From the NCBI GenBank assembly GCA_034086985.1, contig JAXDZG010000021.1:1-64000 (forward strand): a stretch of DNA of 64,000 bases, in the 5' to 3' direction. A model generated the notes under the pieces. That model did not search any database. It saw only the letters and a program-made list of their open reading frames with translations, and was not told the DNA's origin. The translations under genes were made by a program, and so were the position numbers. Below are positions 1 through 8,345 of this stretch, in pieces (position 1 is the stretch's first letter; the number at the start of each line of letters is the position of its first letter). This stretch comes from Phascolarctobacterium_A sp034086985. Lineage in GTDB: Bacteria > Bacillota > Negativicutes > Acidaminococcales > Acidaminococcaceae.

Positions 1-142
1 ATACTTGTTTAGCAGGGATCAAGCCGAGCAAGCCGCAAGCGATTGCGCCGCCCATAGCGGTAACTGCCAGAGGAATAAGTTCGGTTACGAAGAATAAAGC
101 AATTACAGCCAAAAGAATAAGACATTTTACAGCTTTAGACAC
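1..142 (-). CDS. SLC13/DASS family anion transporter, N-terminal fragment (runs off the window)
   Basis: The reading frame is open from a GTG at 142 down to base 1 (47 codons) with a good ribosome site (GGAGG) seven bases upstream. The peptide starts MSKAVKCLILL and continues with VTELIPLAVTAMGG, which matches the first membrane helix and the TE(I/L)IPL-VTA motif of SLC13/divalent-anion:sodium symporters and citrate carriers. Only the first helix and the start of the second are in the window, so the substrate cannot be judged. It is divergent from the TetR-type regulator at 591, and the shared 450-base gap is full of palindromes, so co-regulation is plausible. Confidence 0.7.
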   Translation of the reverse strand, partial: MSKAVKCLILLAVIALFFVTELIPLAVTAMGGAIACGLLGLIPAKQV

Positions 143-282
143 TATAAATCCCTCCATTATAAAATTTTGAAAGAACAACGGCACTTATGTTAACTAATTA
201 CGACCACTACCTGTTTTGGGCCAAGTCCCAAGTAGAACCAAAACAAGTAAAGTAGACATAATTAGTCCACACAGCTAATGTC

Positions 283-303
283 GTTAACTATATTTTAGCT
301 AAC
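283..303. promoter_or_regulatory. Imperfect inverted repeat, candidate TetR operator
   Basis: GTTAACTA at 283-290 and TAGCTAAC at 296-303 form an inverted repeat with one mismatch. The same half-site recurs at 425-451. It lies between the divergent SLC13 and TetR genes, where an autoregulator would bind. That the TetR protein binds here is inference. Confidence 0.4.
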
Positions 304-350
304 AATCATAACTTTGTCAAGAGTGTGAACTAAAGAATAAGATACTTAAT

Positions 351-374
351 GTGACTTGAGTCACAATATTGTGA
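351..374. promoter_or_regulatory. Two overlapping perfect palindromes
   Basis: GTGACTTGAGTCAC (351-364) has two 6-base arms, and TCACAATATTGTGA (361-374) is a perfect 14-base palindrome sharing TCAC with the first. This sits in the middle of the divergent promoter gap. The second resembles a reversed CRP/FNR-type half-site arrangement, but the regulator cannot be assigned. Confidence 0.4.
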
Positions 375-424
375 AAATGATACGCAAAATACAGGTATAT
401 GGGTGGACTAATATAGTTAACATA

Positions 425-451
425 GTTAGCTAAGATTAATAAATAGCTAAC
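425..451. promoter_or_regulatory. Perfect 8-base inverted repeat, candidate TetR operator
   Basis: GTTAGCTA (425-432) and TAGCTAAC (444-451) are exact inverted copies separated by 11 bases. Related half-sites occur at 283-303 and near 416. The remainder of the 143-590 gap is AT-rich and shows no credible ORF. Confidence 0.45.
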
Positions 452-537
452 AGTGTTATCTAAACTATAGATAGAATAACTTTTATATGAAGTTGATTTT
501 GTAATTAAAAAAAGCAACAGGGATACTTTTAGAATGT

Positions 538-555
538 TATAATAATTAATATAAT
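538..555 (+). promoter_or_regulatory. Two TATAAT -10 candidates for the TetR gene
   Basis: TATAAT occurs at 538-543 and again at 550-555, 36-53 bases ahead of the start codon at 591. No clean -35 box at 17 bases stands out, which would fit an activated or repressed promoter. Confidence 0.35.
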
Positions 556-590
556 AGCGTGAGTTGTATCCTGCTGGAGGGTGAGGACCT

Positions 591-1205
591 ATGAGTAAGG
601 GATTGACGAAAGAAAAAATTGTTTCAGCGGCTATAGAAATACTGCGAAGAAACGGTCGTGAAAACTTTTCTCTGCGTGTTTTGGCAGAAAGCCTGGAGGT
701 CAAGGCTGCCTCCTTGTACAAGCATTTTGAGAATATGGATGAACTTATTTTGGCTGTGTCCTTAAAGGTGTACGAGGAATTTGATGAGCAGCAGCGTGAG
801 ACTGTGGCTAAGGCAAAAACACGTCAAGAGGCGATGCTAGCTTTGGCCACGGCCTACAAGGAGTTTGCCTATGCCCATCCCAGCTTTTATCATTTGCTAT
901 TGGTGCTACCAAGGATGGAGCAGCAGGAGGTGGAGCGAGTAGCGGCTATAATCTATGCTCCCATCATGCAAGCTGTTAATATGTATCAGTTGGATGATGA
1001 GACTAAGGCTCATTGGACTCATATTTATTTTGCGACAGTGTTAGGTTTTATGGTGGGTAAGGGGGCAGGCTTGTCTAACTGCTCTCTGGTGAATACTTCT
1101 AATAGCTTTCGTTTAGCTATTCGCAATATTATTTCCGCATTGGAAAGCTTGGAGCGAGAGCAGCTGGCGCGGGCAAGCTTCTTAAAGGATGACGCAGTAC
1201 ATTAA
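591..1205 (+). CDS. TetR/AcrR family transcriptional regulator
   Basis: A 204-aa protein with an N-terminal TetR helix-turn-helix at about residues 5-56 (TKEKIVSAAIEILRRNG, then SLRVLAESLEVKAASLYKHF), followed by an all-helical ligand-binding/dimer domain of the TetR_C WHG type. The ATG follows GGAGG at good spacing. The length is typical for the family. It is divergent from the SLC13 transporter fragment and followed by its own terminator, so it is probably monocistronic. The likely role is ligand-responsive repression of itself and the divergent transporter through the GTTAGCTA repeats; target and ligand are inference. Confidence 0.9.
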   Translation: MSKGLTKEKIVSAAIEILRRNGRENFSLRVLAESLEVKAASLYKHFENMDELILAVSLKVYEEFDEQQRETVAKAKTRQEAMLALATAYKEFAYAHPSFYHLLLVLPRMEQQEVERVAAIIYAPIMQAVNMYQLDDETKAHWTHIYFATVLGFMVGKGAGLSNCSLVNTSNSFRLAIRNIISALESLEREQLARASFLKDDAVH

Positions 1206-1216
1206 AGCATAAATTC

Positions 1217-1253
1217 GAGTTGGTTTTAGTGAAAGCTAAGCCAACTCTTTTTT
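1217..1253 (+). terminator. Rho-independent terminator after the TetR gene
   Basis: GAGTTGG (1217-1223) pairs with CCAACTC (1241-1247), with inner TTTAG/CTAAG pairing, followed by six T. Confidence 0.8.
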
Positions 1254-1334
1254 GTGGCAGGGAAAAGGGCGTGGGCGTCGAATTGACCAAGTAAAATAAA
1301 AGTAGCTTAGAGCAAAAATTTGGGGCGCAATACT

Positions 1335-3826
1335 ATGAGCTATAATAAAAGTGAAGGTAAGTATAGAAGCAAAATGCATAAGCATATCTTAGCGGCAGGA
1401 GTGGCTTTGGCCTTGGGCTGTAGCTTTGTTATGCCTGTGAGTGTTGGGGCTGCCGATATATATAGTTATGGTGTGACCACAAGCGGACCACGTGTAAGTG
1501 ATACCTTAGGTCCTTTTAAGCTGGTTTATTTGGACAAGGGGGATACTTATAATGTTTATAAAAATGGCGTTTTAGAGTATCAGTCTGTGGTGAGCGACTC
1601 CCTCGTGCATGATCCTATGGTGCGCTATTATGCAGTGCAGCCTGCCATTGAATATTTTGCCCAAGCCTTGGGCGAGAAAAAGGCAGATGACACTGCGCCG
1701 GAGAAGGGCAGCATCACTTATTATATCGGCATGCAGCCCATGAGCGGAGCCTTTGTGGCTAGTGCTGGCTATGACGGTGTTATAAGTGATATTTACCAAA
1801 AGCTGGTAACACCTGCTGCCACTCAGCAAAACAGCTTGGTGTACATGAATTTTAATAACAGCAGGTCTATTTATGTGTATGATTATCCTAGGGCTGTTTC
1901 TATGGAGAACGCAGGTAATCCAATGCGCGTGGTTATGCACGAGTTCACCCACAGCTTGGGTATGGTTGATTCTGTGGTCAAAGATGTGGAGGGAAAGTAT
2001 TATTGGTCAAGTAATATTAATGCTTATTCTCAAGGCTTATATGATATTTTTGATACGCAGGCTCGGGCTGAACAAGAGATTGTGCTGGTGGATGATGGCA
2101 GTATGGCGAGCCATGACGCTGATAAATTCTATCTTTGCAAGCCTGATGCAGCCAATTATAAAAATCCCACCTTTAAGGGAACTAATGTGAATGCTTTGAC
2201 CAAGAATAAGGGGGTTTCTCTTTTAGGAGCTTTAAAGCGCGTGGTCAACGGTGAACAGGAGGATTATCTCCTCAATGGCTCTTCAATGTCTCATGTGGAC
2301 TCTGTTTTAAGCTATATGCATTTTGGCAATTATGGTGCCAATACCATGGTGACGGAGCTGGATTTAGCGCTGCTGCAGGATTTGGGCTACAATATCGATC
2401 GCGGCAAATATTTTGGCGCCAGCTATTTGGAGTATGGCAAAGTTTCTAATAAAGGAGTGGTTAGCAGTCTCAGCGGCGATGCATATACTCAAACTAATGC
2501 CTTTGAAGGCGAAGCTACGAGAAGCTTTGTCACCGGTGCCCATATTTATCGTAATAATTTGACGCTGAATCAAAATGCAGATATCACAGTCAAGGTTCCT
2601 TACGGGGCAGGTGTGCTTGTTTCTGGCGCAGATAATACCTTAAATCTGGCATCAGAAGCCACTATATCTGCTAATAATGATTGCGGCATTGGCATTGGTG
2701 TTAATTATGGTAGCAGAAATACTATCAATATTGCGGGTACCGTTAAGGCCATGGGTGAACAGGGCATTGGCCTTTTTATCAATAGTGACTGCTAAAACTA
2801 TTATTCCAAGGAGACATATATTGCTAGCCGCAGCAACCCATCCCTAGCTGTTGATGAAGCCACTATCAATAAATGGGCCGAAATGGCAGAAAATAACGGA
2901 GGGACTAAGGATGTCATAGAAAAAGCCATAAGAGACAACAATGGTTATTCCGTGAATAACTTAAATATCACTGGTACCTTGGCTGGTAACTATGCTTCTA
3001 TTTACATTAGTTCCTATAACTATATCAAGAATATTAATGTGTCGGGCAATGGGCGTATTGTGGGCGATATTTTGTTTAGTGGCAATCCTGTGTGGGATTA
3101 TGCCGATACTATTGCCGGTGCTGCTGTTACCCATAAGCGTTATATGGATACAACCTTGAACTTTGGCATTTACGCATTAAGCGAGATGGAGGCTTTGTAG
3201 GCACCTACTTTAAGCAGGCCAAGGATTCAGAGGCTGGGCCCTTTATCTATGGTTTTGCACGTTATGATAATAGCCGTGCCAAAAATAAACGTCAGGTAGC
3301 TTTTAGCACTTATAGTGCCAGCAATGAAGGTGAATACCGCCAACAGGGTGGTGCTGTGGAATTAGGAGCTGGCTGGAAGAAAAAGCTGTCTGCAGGTACT
3401 CTAAATTATAATGCGGGTGTGAACTATGCAATCATGCAGCAAGGAGCTTTTACGGAAGGCGATGGTCATGGTTCGGCTTTGCGGCAGGAGCAAGGCAGTT
3501 ATCGTTCTGCGTTAGGTAGCTTAGGGGTTCAGTATACTACCGATATGGCTAAGCTTAATAAATTAACCGATTATCGCGTCAGCGCAGCTGCCACTTGGAA
3601 TCAGGAGCTATACCGCAGTGATAGGGATTACAGCGTAAGCTTGTTAGGTGGAAATATTCCTGTGCATTGGGAAAACAATGAGGACAAGGGCTGGCTGTAT
3701 TTATCCCTACAGGGGCAGTTCGTGTACAAAAAGAACTTGGCTGTGACGGCAAGCCTGGGCACGGAGCTCTTCCGTAAAAACCATCGTGGTGTTAGTGGCA
3801 GCGTGAAGCTGGAATATGGCTTTTAA
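1335..3826 (+). pseudogene. Autotransporter-like secreted metallopeptidase, broken by a nonsense codon and a frameshift
   Basis: The first piece (to 2795, about 486-491 aa) has a signal peptide (HILAAGVALALGCSF...VGAAD), a zinc-protease-type helix VMHEFTHSLGM near residue 208 and a C-terminal stretch with beta-helix-like repeats. It ends at an in-frame TAA (2793-2795). The same frame then stays open to a TAG at 3198-3200. The third piece, in another frame from about 3188 to 3826, reads as the second part of an autotransporter beta-barrel and ends ...GSVKLEYGF, with the terminal aromatic residue expected of an outer-membrane barrel. The barrel is short (about 212 aa), so material may also be missing at the junction. 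Start is ambiguous: TTG 1320, ATG 1335 or ATG 1374. Confidence is high that the parts belong together and moderate that the gene is dead. Confidence 0.7.
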
Positions 3827-3874
3827 GAGTGCAGGCTTGTGTGGGCTTTTTGAGCCAATAACGCCAAAAAATTT

Positions 3875-3904
3875 AAGGGTGCTGGGAAAACCAGCACTCT
3901 TTTA
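3875..3904 (+). terminator. Rho-independent terminator after the autotransporter remnant
   Basis: GTGCTGG (3879-3885) and CCAGCAC (3891-3897) form the core stem around a GAAAA loop; AAGG/TCTT extends it, and T residues follow. Confidence 0.75.
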
Positions 3905-3959
3905 ATATCTAAGTAAATCAATTTTATTAGCAGGTAAAAGCTTATACTATGTCGAAATA

Positions 3960-3977
3960 CACTAGTAAATACTAGTG
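3960..3977. promoter_or_regulatory. Perfect inverted repeat upstream of the CoA-disulfide reductase gene
   Basis: CACTAGTA-AA-TACTAGTG has two exact 8-base arms. It lies 55 bases ahead of the start codon, just downstream of a TATACT (-10-like) at about 3944. This is the position expected of a repressor operator. The regulator is unknown. Confidence 0.5.
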
Positions 3978-4031
3978 CAATCGGTATATTTCAGTGAATT
4001 ATGTTAAGGAAATGACGGAAAGGAGTCAAAA

Positions 4032-5720
4032 ATGGCTAAGAAGGTAGTAATTATTGGCGGTGTGGCAACGGGCATGAAGACTGCTGCACGCCTGCGCCGT
4101 CGTGATAAGGATGCGGAGATTATTGTTTTAGAGCGTGGGCCGGAGCTGAGCTATGGTGCCTGTGGCTTTCCCTATTATATTGGTGGCGAGGTAAAGAGCT
4201 TCAATAGCTTCGACCATACGCCTCAGGGAGCAAAGCGGGATGCAGAATATTTTCGGGCGGTGAAGGGAATTGATGCGCGCACTGGTTGTAATGTTGTTGC
4301 TATTGATCGAGCAAGTAAAAAGCTAATCTATGTGGAAGCAGGCGAGACTAAGGAATTGCCCTATGATGTGCTAGTTTTGGGTACTGGCGCTACTCCTGTG
4401 CGCTTACCCTTAGAGAATGCTGATGCCAAGGGTATTCACAGCTTCTGGTTCCCTTGGGATGTGCATGCAGTTGAGGCAGAAATCAAGGAGCGCAATGTGA
4501 CCGATGTGGTGATTATTGGCGCTGGCTTTATCGGTATGGAGTTGGCCGAGGCCTTTGTGCATCGCGGCTTGAATACGAGCATTGTGGAGATGCAGGACAG
4601 GCTATTGCCCCAGATGTTGGATAAGGAAATGGCCGACTTATTAAAGAAAAGCATCGCTAAGGAGCCGCTTAATCTTTATCTTGAGGAAAAAACCTTGGCC
4701 TTTGAGGCAGCGGATGGCTGGGTAACCGGCGTGAAGACGGACAAGCGTACCATTCCTGCGCAGCTAGTAATCGTGGCAGTGGGCGTGCGTCCTAATGTGG
4801 AGCTGGCTAAGGCAGCGGACTTAGAAATTGGCCCTACGGGCTGTATTGCTGTGAATGAATATTTGCAAACCAGTGATCCTAGCATCTATGCCGGTGGCGA
4901 CTGCGCGGAAAATACCCATCGTGTGAGCGGAGCAAAAATCTTTACTCCTATGGGCTCCACTGCCAATAAGCATGGTAGAGTAATCGCGGATAATATCTGC
5001 GGCGATGGTATTAAATATCCCGGCGTTTTGGGCACGGGCGTGTGCCGTATCTTTGGCGTAAGCGCTGGTGCAACGGGCCTCAACGAGCGCACAGCCGCTG
5101 CTGCTGGCTTGAAATTTAAGAGCGTGGTAGCGCCTGGCTTTGATCGACTGGGTTATATGCCGGGGGCAGGACGCATTGTGGTGAAGCTTTTGGCAGAGGA
5201 GGGCACAGAGCGTGTGCTGGGCCTGCAGGCCGTGGGCGCTAACGTGGATAAGCGCATTGATACTATGGTAGCGGCGTTGAGCTTTGGGGCAACCTTAGAA
5301 GATCTGTCGAACCTAGATATTGCTTATGCACCGCCCTTTAATGGGCCCATCGATAATCTGGCTACAGCGGCCAATGTGCTGCACAATAAGATGACAGGAC
5401 AGATGCAGGGCATCAATCCTAAGGATTTTGAAGCTCGTCGTGCCAAGGGTGACTATCTTTTCGTGGATGTGCGCACTCCCAAGGAAGTAGCAGCCAACCG
5501 CATTGCGGGTGTGCCCAATAGAGTGAATGTACCCTTAAATCAGGTGCGTGAGTGCACGCTGGATTGCGATGAGGATACAGAAATCATTACTGCTTGTCAA
5601 ATTGATTTGCGCGGCTACGAGGCAGAGGTAATGCTCCGCGCCAAGGGCTATAAGAATGTGAAAAGCTTAGAGGGCGGTATGAGCGGCTGGCCCTATGCAA
5701 CCGAAAGTGATAGAAAATAA
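4032..5720 (+). CDS. CoA-disulfide reductase/NADH oxidase-like flavoprotein with C-terminal rhodanese domain
   Basis: A 562-aa protein. Residues 1-450 are a pyridine nucleotide-disulfide oxidoreductase: FAD motif VVIIGGVATGMKTAARLRR, active-site Cys44 in SYGACGFPYYIGG (single cysteine, as in CoADR and NADH oxidase), NAD motif VVIIGAGFIGMELAEA near 160, and the second FAD motif IYAGGDCAEN near 290. Residues of about 465-560 form a rhodanese domain with catalytic Cys522 in TACQIDLRG. This is the CoADR-Rhd architecture, which reduces CoA disulfide, persulfide or polysulfide with NAD(P)H. The ATG follows AGGAG. The next gene starts 14 bases downstream, so the two are probably co-transcribed. The exact substrate cannot be read from sequence. 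Confidence 0.9.
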   Translation: MAKKVVIIGGVATGMKTAARLRRRDKDAEIIVLERGPELSYGACGFPYYIGGEVKSFNSFDHTPQGAKRDAEYFRAVKGIDARTGCNVVAIDRASKKLIYVEAGETKELPYDVLVLGTGATPVRLPLENADAKGIHSFWFPWDVHAVEAEIKERNVTDVVIIGAGFIGMELAEAFVHRGLNTSIVEMQDRLLPQMLDKEMADLLKKSIAKEPLNLYLEEKTLAFEAADGWVTGVKTDKRTIPAQLVIVAVGVRPNVELAKAADLEIGPTGCIAVNEYLQTSDPSIYAGGDCAENTHRVSGAKIFTPMGSTANKHGRVIADNICGDGIKYPGVLGTGVCRIFGVSAGATGLNERTAAAAGLKFKSVVAPGFDRLGYMPGAGRIVVKLLAEEGTERVLGLQAVGANVDKRIDTMVAALSFGATLEDLSNLDIAYAPPFNGPIDNLATAANVLHNKMTGQMQGINPKDFEARRAKGDYLFVDVRTPKEVAANRIAGVPNRVNVPLNQVRECTLDCDEDTEIITACQIDLRGYEAEVMLRAKGYKNVKSLEGGMSGWPYATESDRK

Positions 5721-5733
5721 AGGAGGCAGGAAC

Positions 5734-6174
5734 ATGAGTGAATTTAGTGAGAAAATGGGCATGGCAGCAGGCAATAATTTTAAGAGCGGCTTTAACTGCT
5801 GCGAGGCCATTGTAGAAACCTTCCGCAAGGAGGCTGGCGTGGAAATTGACGATAATGCCTTCCGCCTGTGCAGCGGTTTCGGCGGCGGCATCGGTCACGC
5901 CCGCGATTTGTGCGGCGCTATGGCGGGCTGCACCATGGTCATCAGCACTTTGGCCGGACGCAACCATCCCAGCGAAAAGCCCTTGGCCGAAATCTATCCC
6001 CTGACATTGGAGTTCCATGAACGCTTTAAAGAAGCCTTCGGCAGCTGCGCTTGCGCCGATTTGATGCCCTATGAGTTCAACACCCGCGACCATCTGAAGA
6101 ATTGCTTGAAGCTGGTGAATAAGGTGGCACAGCTATTGGCTGTATATCTTGAAGAAAAGGGCTTATTAAAATAA
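5734..6174 (+). CDS. C_GCAxxG_C_C family redox protein
   Basis: A 146-aa soluble protein with the cysteine pattern of the C-GCAxxG-C-C family: FNCCEA (residues 21-24), LCSGFGGGIG, DLCGAMAGC (GCAxxG-like core), SCACADL and a late NCLKLV. Several members are thought to bind a metal or Fe-S centre, but biochemical roles are poorly known. The ATG at 5734 is chosen because AGGAGG lies just before it; the longer frame from 5695 would run into the upstream gene. Pairing with the rhodanese-fused reductase suggests a sulfur or thiol redox role (inference). Confidence 0.8.
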   Translation: MSEFSEKMGMAAGNNFKSGFNCCEAIVETFRKEAGVEIDDNAFRLCSGFGGGIGHARDLCGAMAGCTMVISTLAGRNHPSEKPLAEIYPLTLEFHERFKEAFGSCACADLMPYEFNTRDHLKNCLKLVNKVAQLLAVYLEEKGLLK

Positions 6175-6198
6175 TTTTAATGTTAATAATGTAACAAC

Positions 6199-6246
6199 GC
6201 ACAAGCAAGAAGAGCGAAAATGGCACTTTTTGCTTGTGCATTTTTG
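6199..6246 (+). terminator. Rho-independent terminator after the redox pair
   Basis: GCACAAGCAA (6199-6208) pairs with TTGCTTGTGC (6230-6239), then ATTTTT. The loop is long (21 bases). Confidence 0.7.
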
Positions 6247-6311
6247 TGGGCAGTGTTACAATATAATGCATATTAAAAATAAAAAGACACACATGAAATG
6301 AGGGTGTAAAC

Positions 6312-7490
6312 ATGAAATTTGCAAAACGTATGGATGGCATGCAAGCCTCCGAAATCCGTGAGCTCTTAAAATTAACTGCCAAACCGGACATCATCTCCTT
6401 CGCTGGCGGTCTGCCCGCTCCGGAGCTGTTCCCTGTTGAAGAAATCGCCAAGGTTTCCCATGATCTGGTGCTGAAGGAAGGTCGTCAATTGCTGCAATAT
6501 GCAACCACCGAAGGTCGTCCCTCCCTGCGCGCTAAAATTGCTAAACGCATGGCTGACAAATATCACACCGAAGTTGACCCCGATGACATCCTGATCACCA
6601 CCGGCTCCCAACAATGCTTGGACTTCGCTGGTAAGCTCTTCCTGGATCCCGGCGACGTTGTTCTGTGTGAAAGCCCCTCCTACCTGGGCGCTTTGAATGC
6701 CTTCAATGCATATCAACCGAAGTTCGTTGAGGTTCCTACCGATAACGGTGGCTTGATTCCTGAAGAGCTGGATAAAATTCTGGAAACCACTCCCAACTGC
6801 AAATTTATCTATGTAATTCCTGACTTCCAAAACCCCACCGGCCGTACCTGGTCCATGGAACGCCGCAAAGCATTTATGGAAGTTGTTAATAAGCACAACC
6901 TGCCCGTTATCGAGGATAACCCCTACGGCGAGCTGCGTTATGAGGGCGTAATTCTGCCTTCTCTGAAGTCCTTGGATACTAAGGGCCTGGTAATGTTCCT
7001 GGGCACCTTCTCCAAAATCTTCTGCCCGGGTCTGCGCCTTGGCTGGGTAGCTGCAGAGCATAGCCTGCTGACCCAATTCGTGAAGATTAAACAAAGCGCT
7101 GACCTGCACACCTCTAACTTTGACCAAGGTGTTGCCGATGCTTACATGGAAAGCTGCGATCTTGACGCTCACGTTAAGGAAATTGTTGCTCTCTACAAGC
7201 ATCGTCGCGATGTAATCCTGAAGGCTATGGAAGACAACTTCCCCGCTGGTACTGAATGGACTCATCCTGAAGGCGGCTTGTTCCTGTGGCTCACCTTCCC
7301 TGAGGGTGTAAGCGCTCGCAAGGTATTTGACAAGTGCATTGAGATGAAGGTTGCCGGCGTTATCGGCGATGCTTTCTATCCTAACCAAAAAACTGACCGC
7401 AGCATGCGTATCAACTTCTCCAACATGCCGGATGACCGCATTGAAGAAGGCATTAAGCGTATGGCTAAGGCTATCAAAGAGTGCATGTAA
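6312..7490 (+). CDS. PLP-dependent aminotransferase (class I/II, 2-aminoadipate/aromatic type)
   Basis: A 392-aa fold-type I aminotransferase. Visible motifs: ISFAGGLPAPELFP near the N-terminus, PDFQNPTGRTW, IEDNPYGELRYEG (cofactor Asp/Tyr), PLP lysine K235 in GTFSKIFCPGLRLGW, and a C-terminal MRINFSNM substrate-carboxylate arginine region. This matches the LysN/AraT-like subgroup that accepts 2-aminoadipate, aromatic or branched-chain amino acids. No transaminase sits in the aromatic operon further right, so it could supply that step (inference). It appears monocistronic: terminators lie on both sides and a TATAAT stands at 6262. Confidence 0.9.
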   Translation: MKFAKRMDGMQASEIRELLKLTAKPDIISFAGGLPAPELFPVEEIAKVSHDLVLKEGRQLLQYATTEGRPSLRAKIAKRMADKYHTEVDPDDILITTGSQQCLDFAGKLFLDPGDVVLCESPSYLGALNAFNAYQPKFVEVPTDNGGLIPEELDKILETTPNCKFIYVIPDFQNPTGRTWSMERRKAFMEVVNKHNLPVIEDNPYGELRYEGVILPSLKSLDTKGLVMFLGTFSKIFCPGLRLGWVAAEHSLLTQFVKIKQSADLHTSNFDQGVADAYMESCDLDAHVKEIVALYKHRRDVILKAMEDNFPAGTEWTHPEGGLFLWLTFPEGVSARKVFDKCIEMKVAGVIGDAFYPNQKTDRSMRINFSNMPDDRIEEGIKRMAKAIKECM

Positions 7491-7499
7491 TAATGGCAT

Positions 7500-7533
7500 A
7501 AAAAATACCCTGCTCACTGAGCAGGGTATTTTT
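7500..7533. terminator. Bidirectional terminator between convergent genes
   Basis: ATACCCTGCTCA and TGAGCAGGGTAT form a strong stem flanked by A-run and T-run, so it works for the aminotransferase (+) and the peptidase gene (-). A close copy of the core lies at 12260-12282. Confidence 0.85.
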
Positions 7534-8292
7534 TTATGCTTTTGGTTTGGCGGTGAGCCATTGGCGCAGCTGGTCTTTTTTGCTAAAGAGCTGGCTGTCG
7601 AACCACATGTAGAAGAAGCGCTCTGCAGGCACCACATTATAACCATCCTGCAGATGGTCGCTGGTGTCAAAGGGGTCTGCCATAAGCAGCACATCGTCGC
7701 CGGTATGCTCGGTGCCCATGGTATCATAGCCGATAATCACGCGCCAATGTCCGCCCCAGTCTACGTTTTCGACCATAATGGGCGTGTTGTCTTTCAAATT
7801 AGCGCTGACAAATTTCAGAAAATCCTCGTATTTATCAGGGGTTTTATCCTTGGCAGAGGATTTTACCTCCCAACCAATTTTTTCAAAATACTTCACCATA
7901 CCCTTGGTAGTGGTTCCGTTAGTGGTGCTAGTCCCCATCATACGGCAAATTTCTTGATCCGTGTGTAGCTCCTTGCCCATAAAATGGGTCACAACTGTAT
8001 TTGCAGCCACAGGACCACAGCTATAGCCATCATTCTGCTGCTTAGTTTTATAATGGGAGAGCACGATTAAATGGTCGTTGGACTGCATATTATAAATATC
8101 GGGCTGGGCAAAATAAGGGGAATTTTTGATATCCAGCTTGCCCACAAATTGGCGTGCTCCGCCTAAGCTACTGGTGCTCACATCAGAGGCAATGGCAATG
8201 CCTGCGTTGCCATATTGATTTAAAAGATAGTTGACACCACCCAAAATGGCTAGGCAGCAGAGGCCGCCGATAACAGTTTTACGTACATTCAT
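7534..8292 (-). CDS. Secreted C39-like cysteine peptidase
   Basis: A 252-aa protein with an N-terminal hydrophobic signal/anchor (residues 5-24). A papain-like Peptidase_C39_2 domain covers about residues 75-230, with Cys92 in GYSCGPVAANTV, His182 in GGHWRVIIGYD and Asp206 in ADPFD as the likely triad. The preceding Gln of the oxyanion hole is probably in KQQND. The ATG has AAGGAG upstream. There is no ABC exporter or bacteriocin precursor nearby, so a bacteriocin-leader role is not supported; a periplasmic or cell-surface protease is the safer call. The next gene of this strand (cca) ends 53 bases upstream. Confidence 0.8.
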   Translation of the reverse strand: MNVRKTVIGGLCCLAILGGVNYLLNQYGNAGIAIASDVSTSSLGGARQFVGKLDIKNSPYFAQPDIYNMQSNDHLIVLSHYKTKQQNDGYSCGPVAANTVVTHFMGKELHTDQEICRMMGTSTTNGTTTKGMVKYFEKIGWEVKSSAKDKTPDKYEDFLKFVSANLKDNTPIMVENVDWGGHWRVIIGYDTMGTEHTGDDVLLMADPFDTSDHLQDGYNVVPAERFFYMWFDSQLFSKKDQLRQWLTAKPKA

Positions 8293-8345
8293 AATAATCT
8301 CCTTTTCAGGCTTTGCCTGTACTTCAATGCAAGTGTATATAAAAA

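Noticed and set aside
6372..7727. A 451-codon open frame on the minus strand
   Set aside because: It is the antisense shadow of the aminotransferase and part of the C39 gene; no ribosome site and no recognisable protein.
7534..8292. Bacteriocin leader peptidase
   Set aside because: No ABC exporter domain, adaptor or small double-glycine precursor is nearby.
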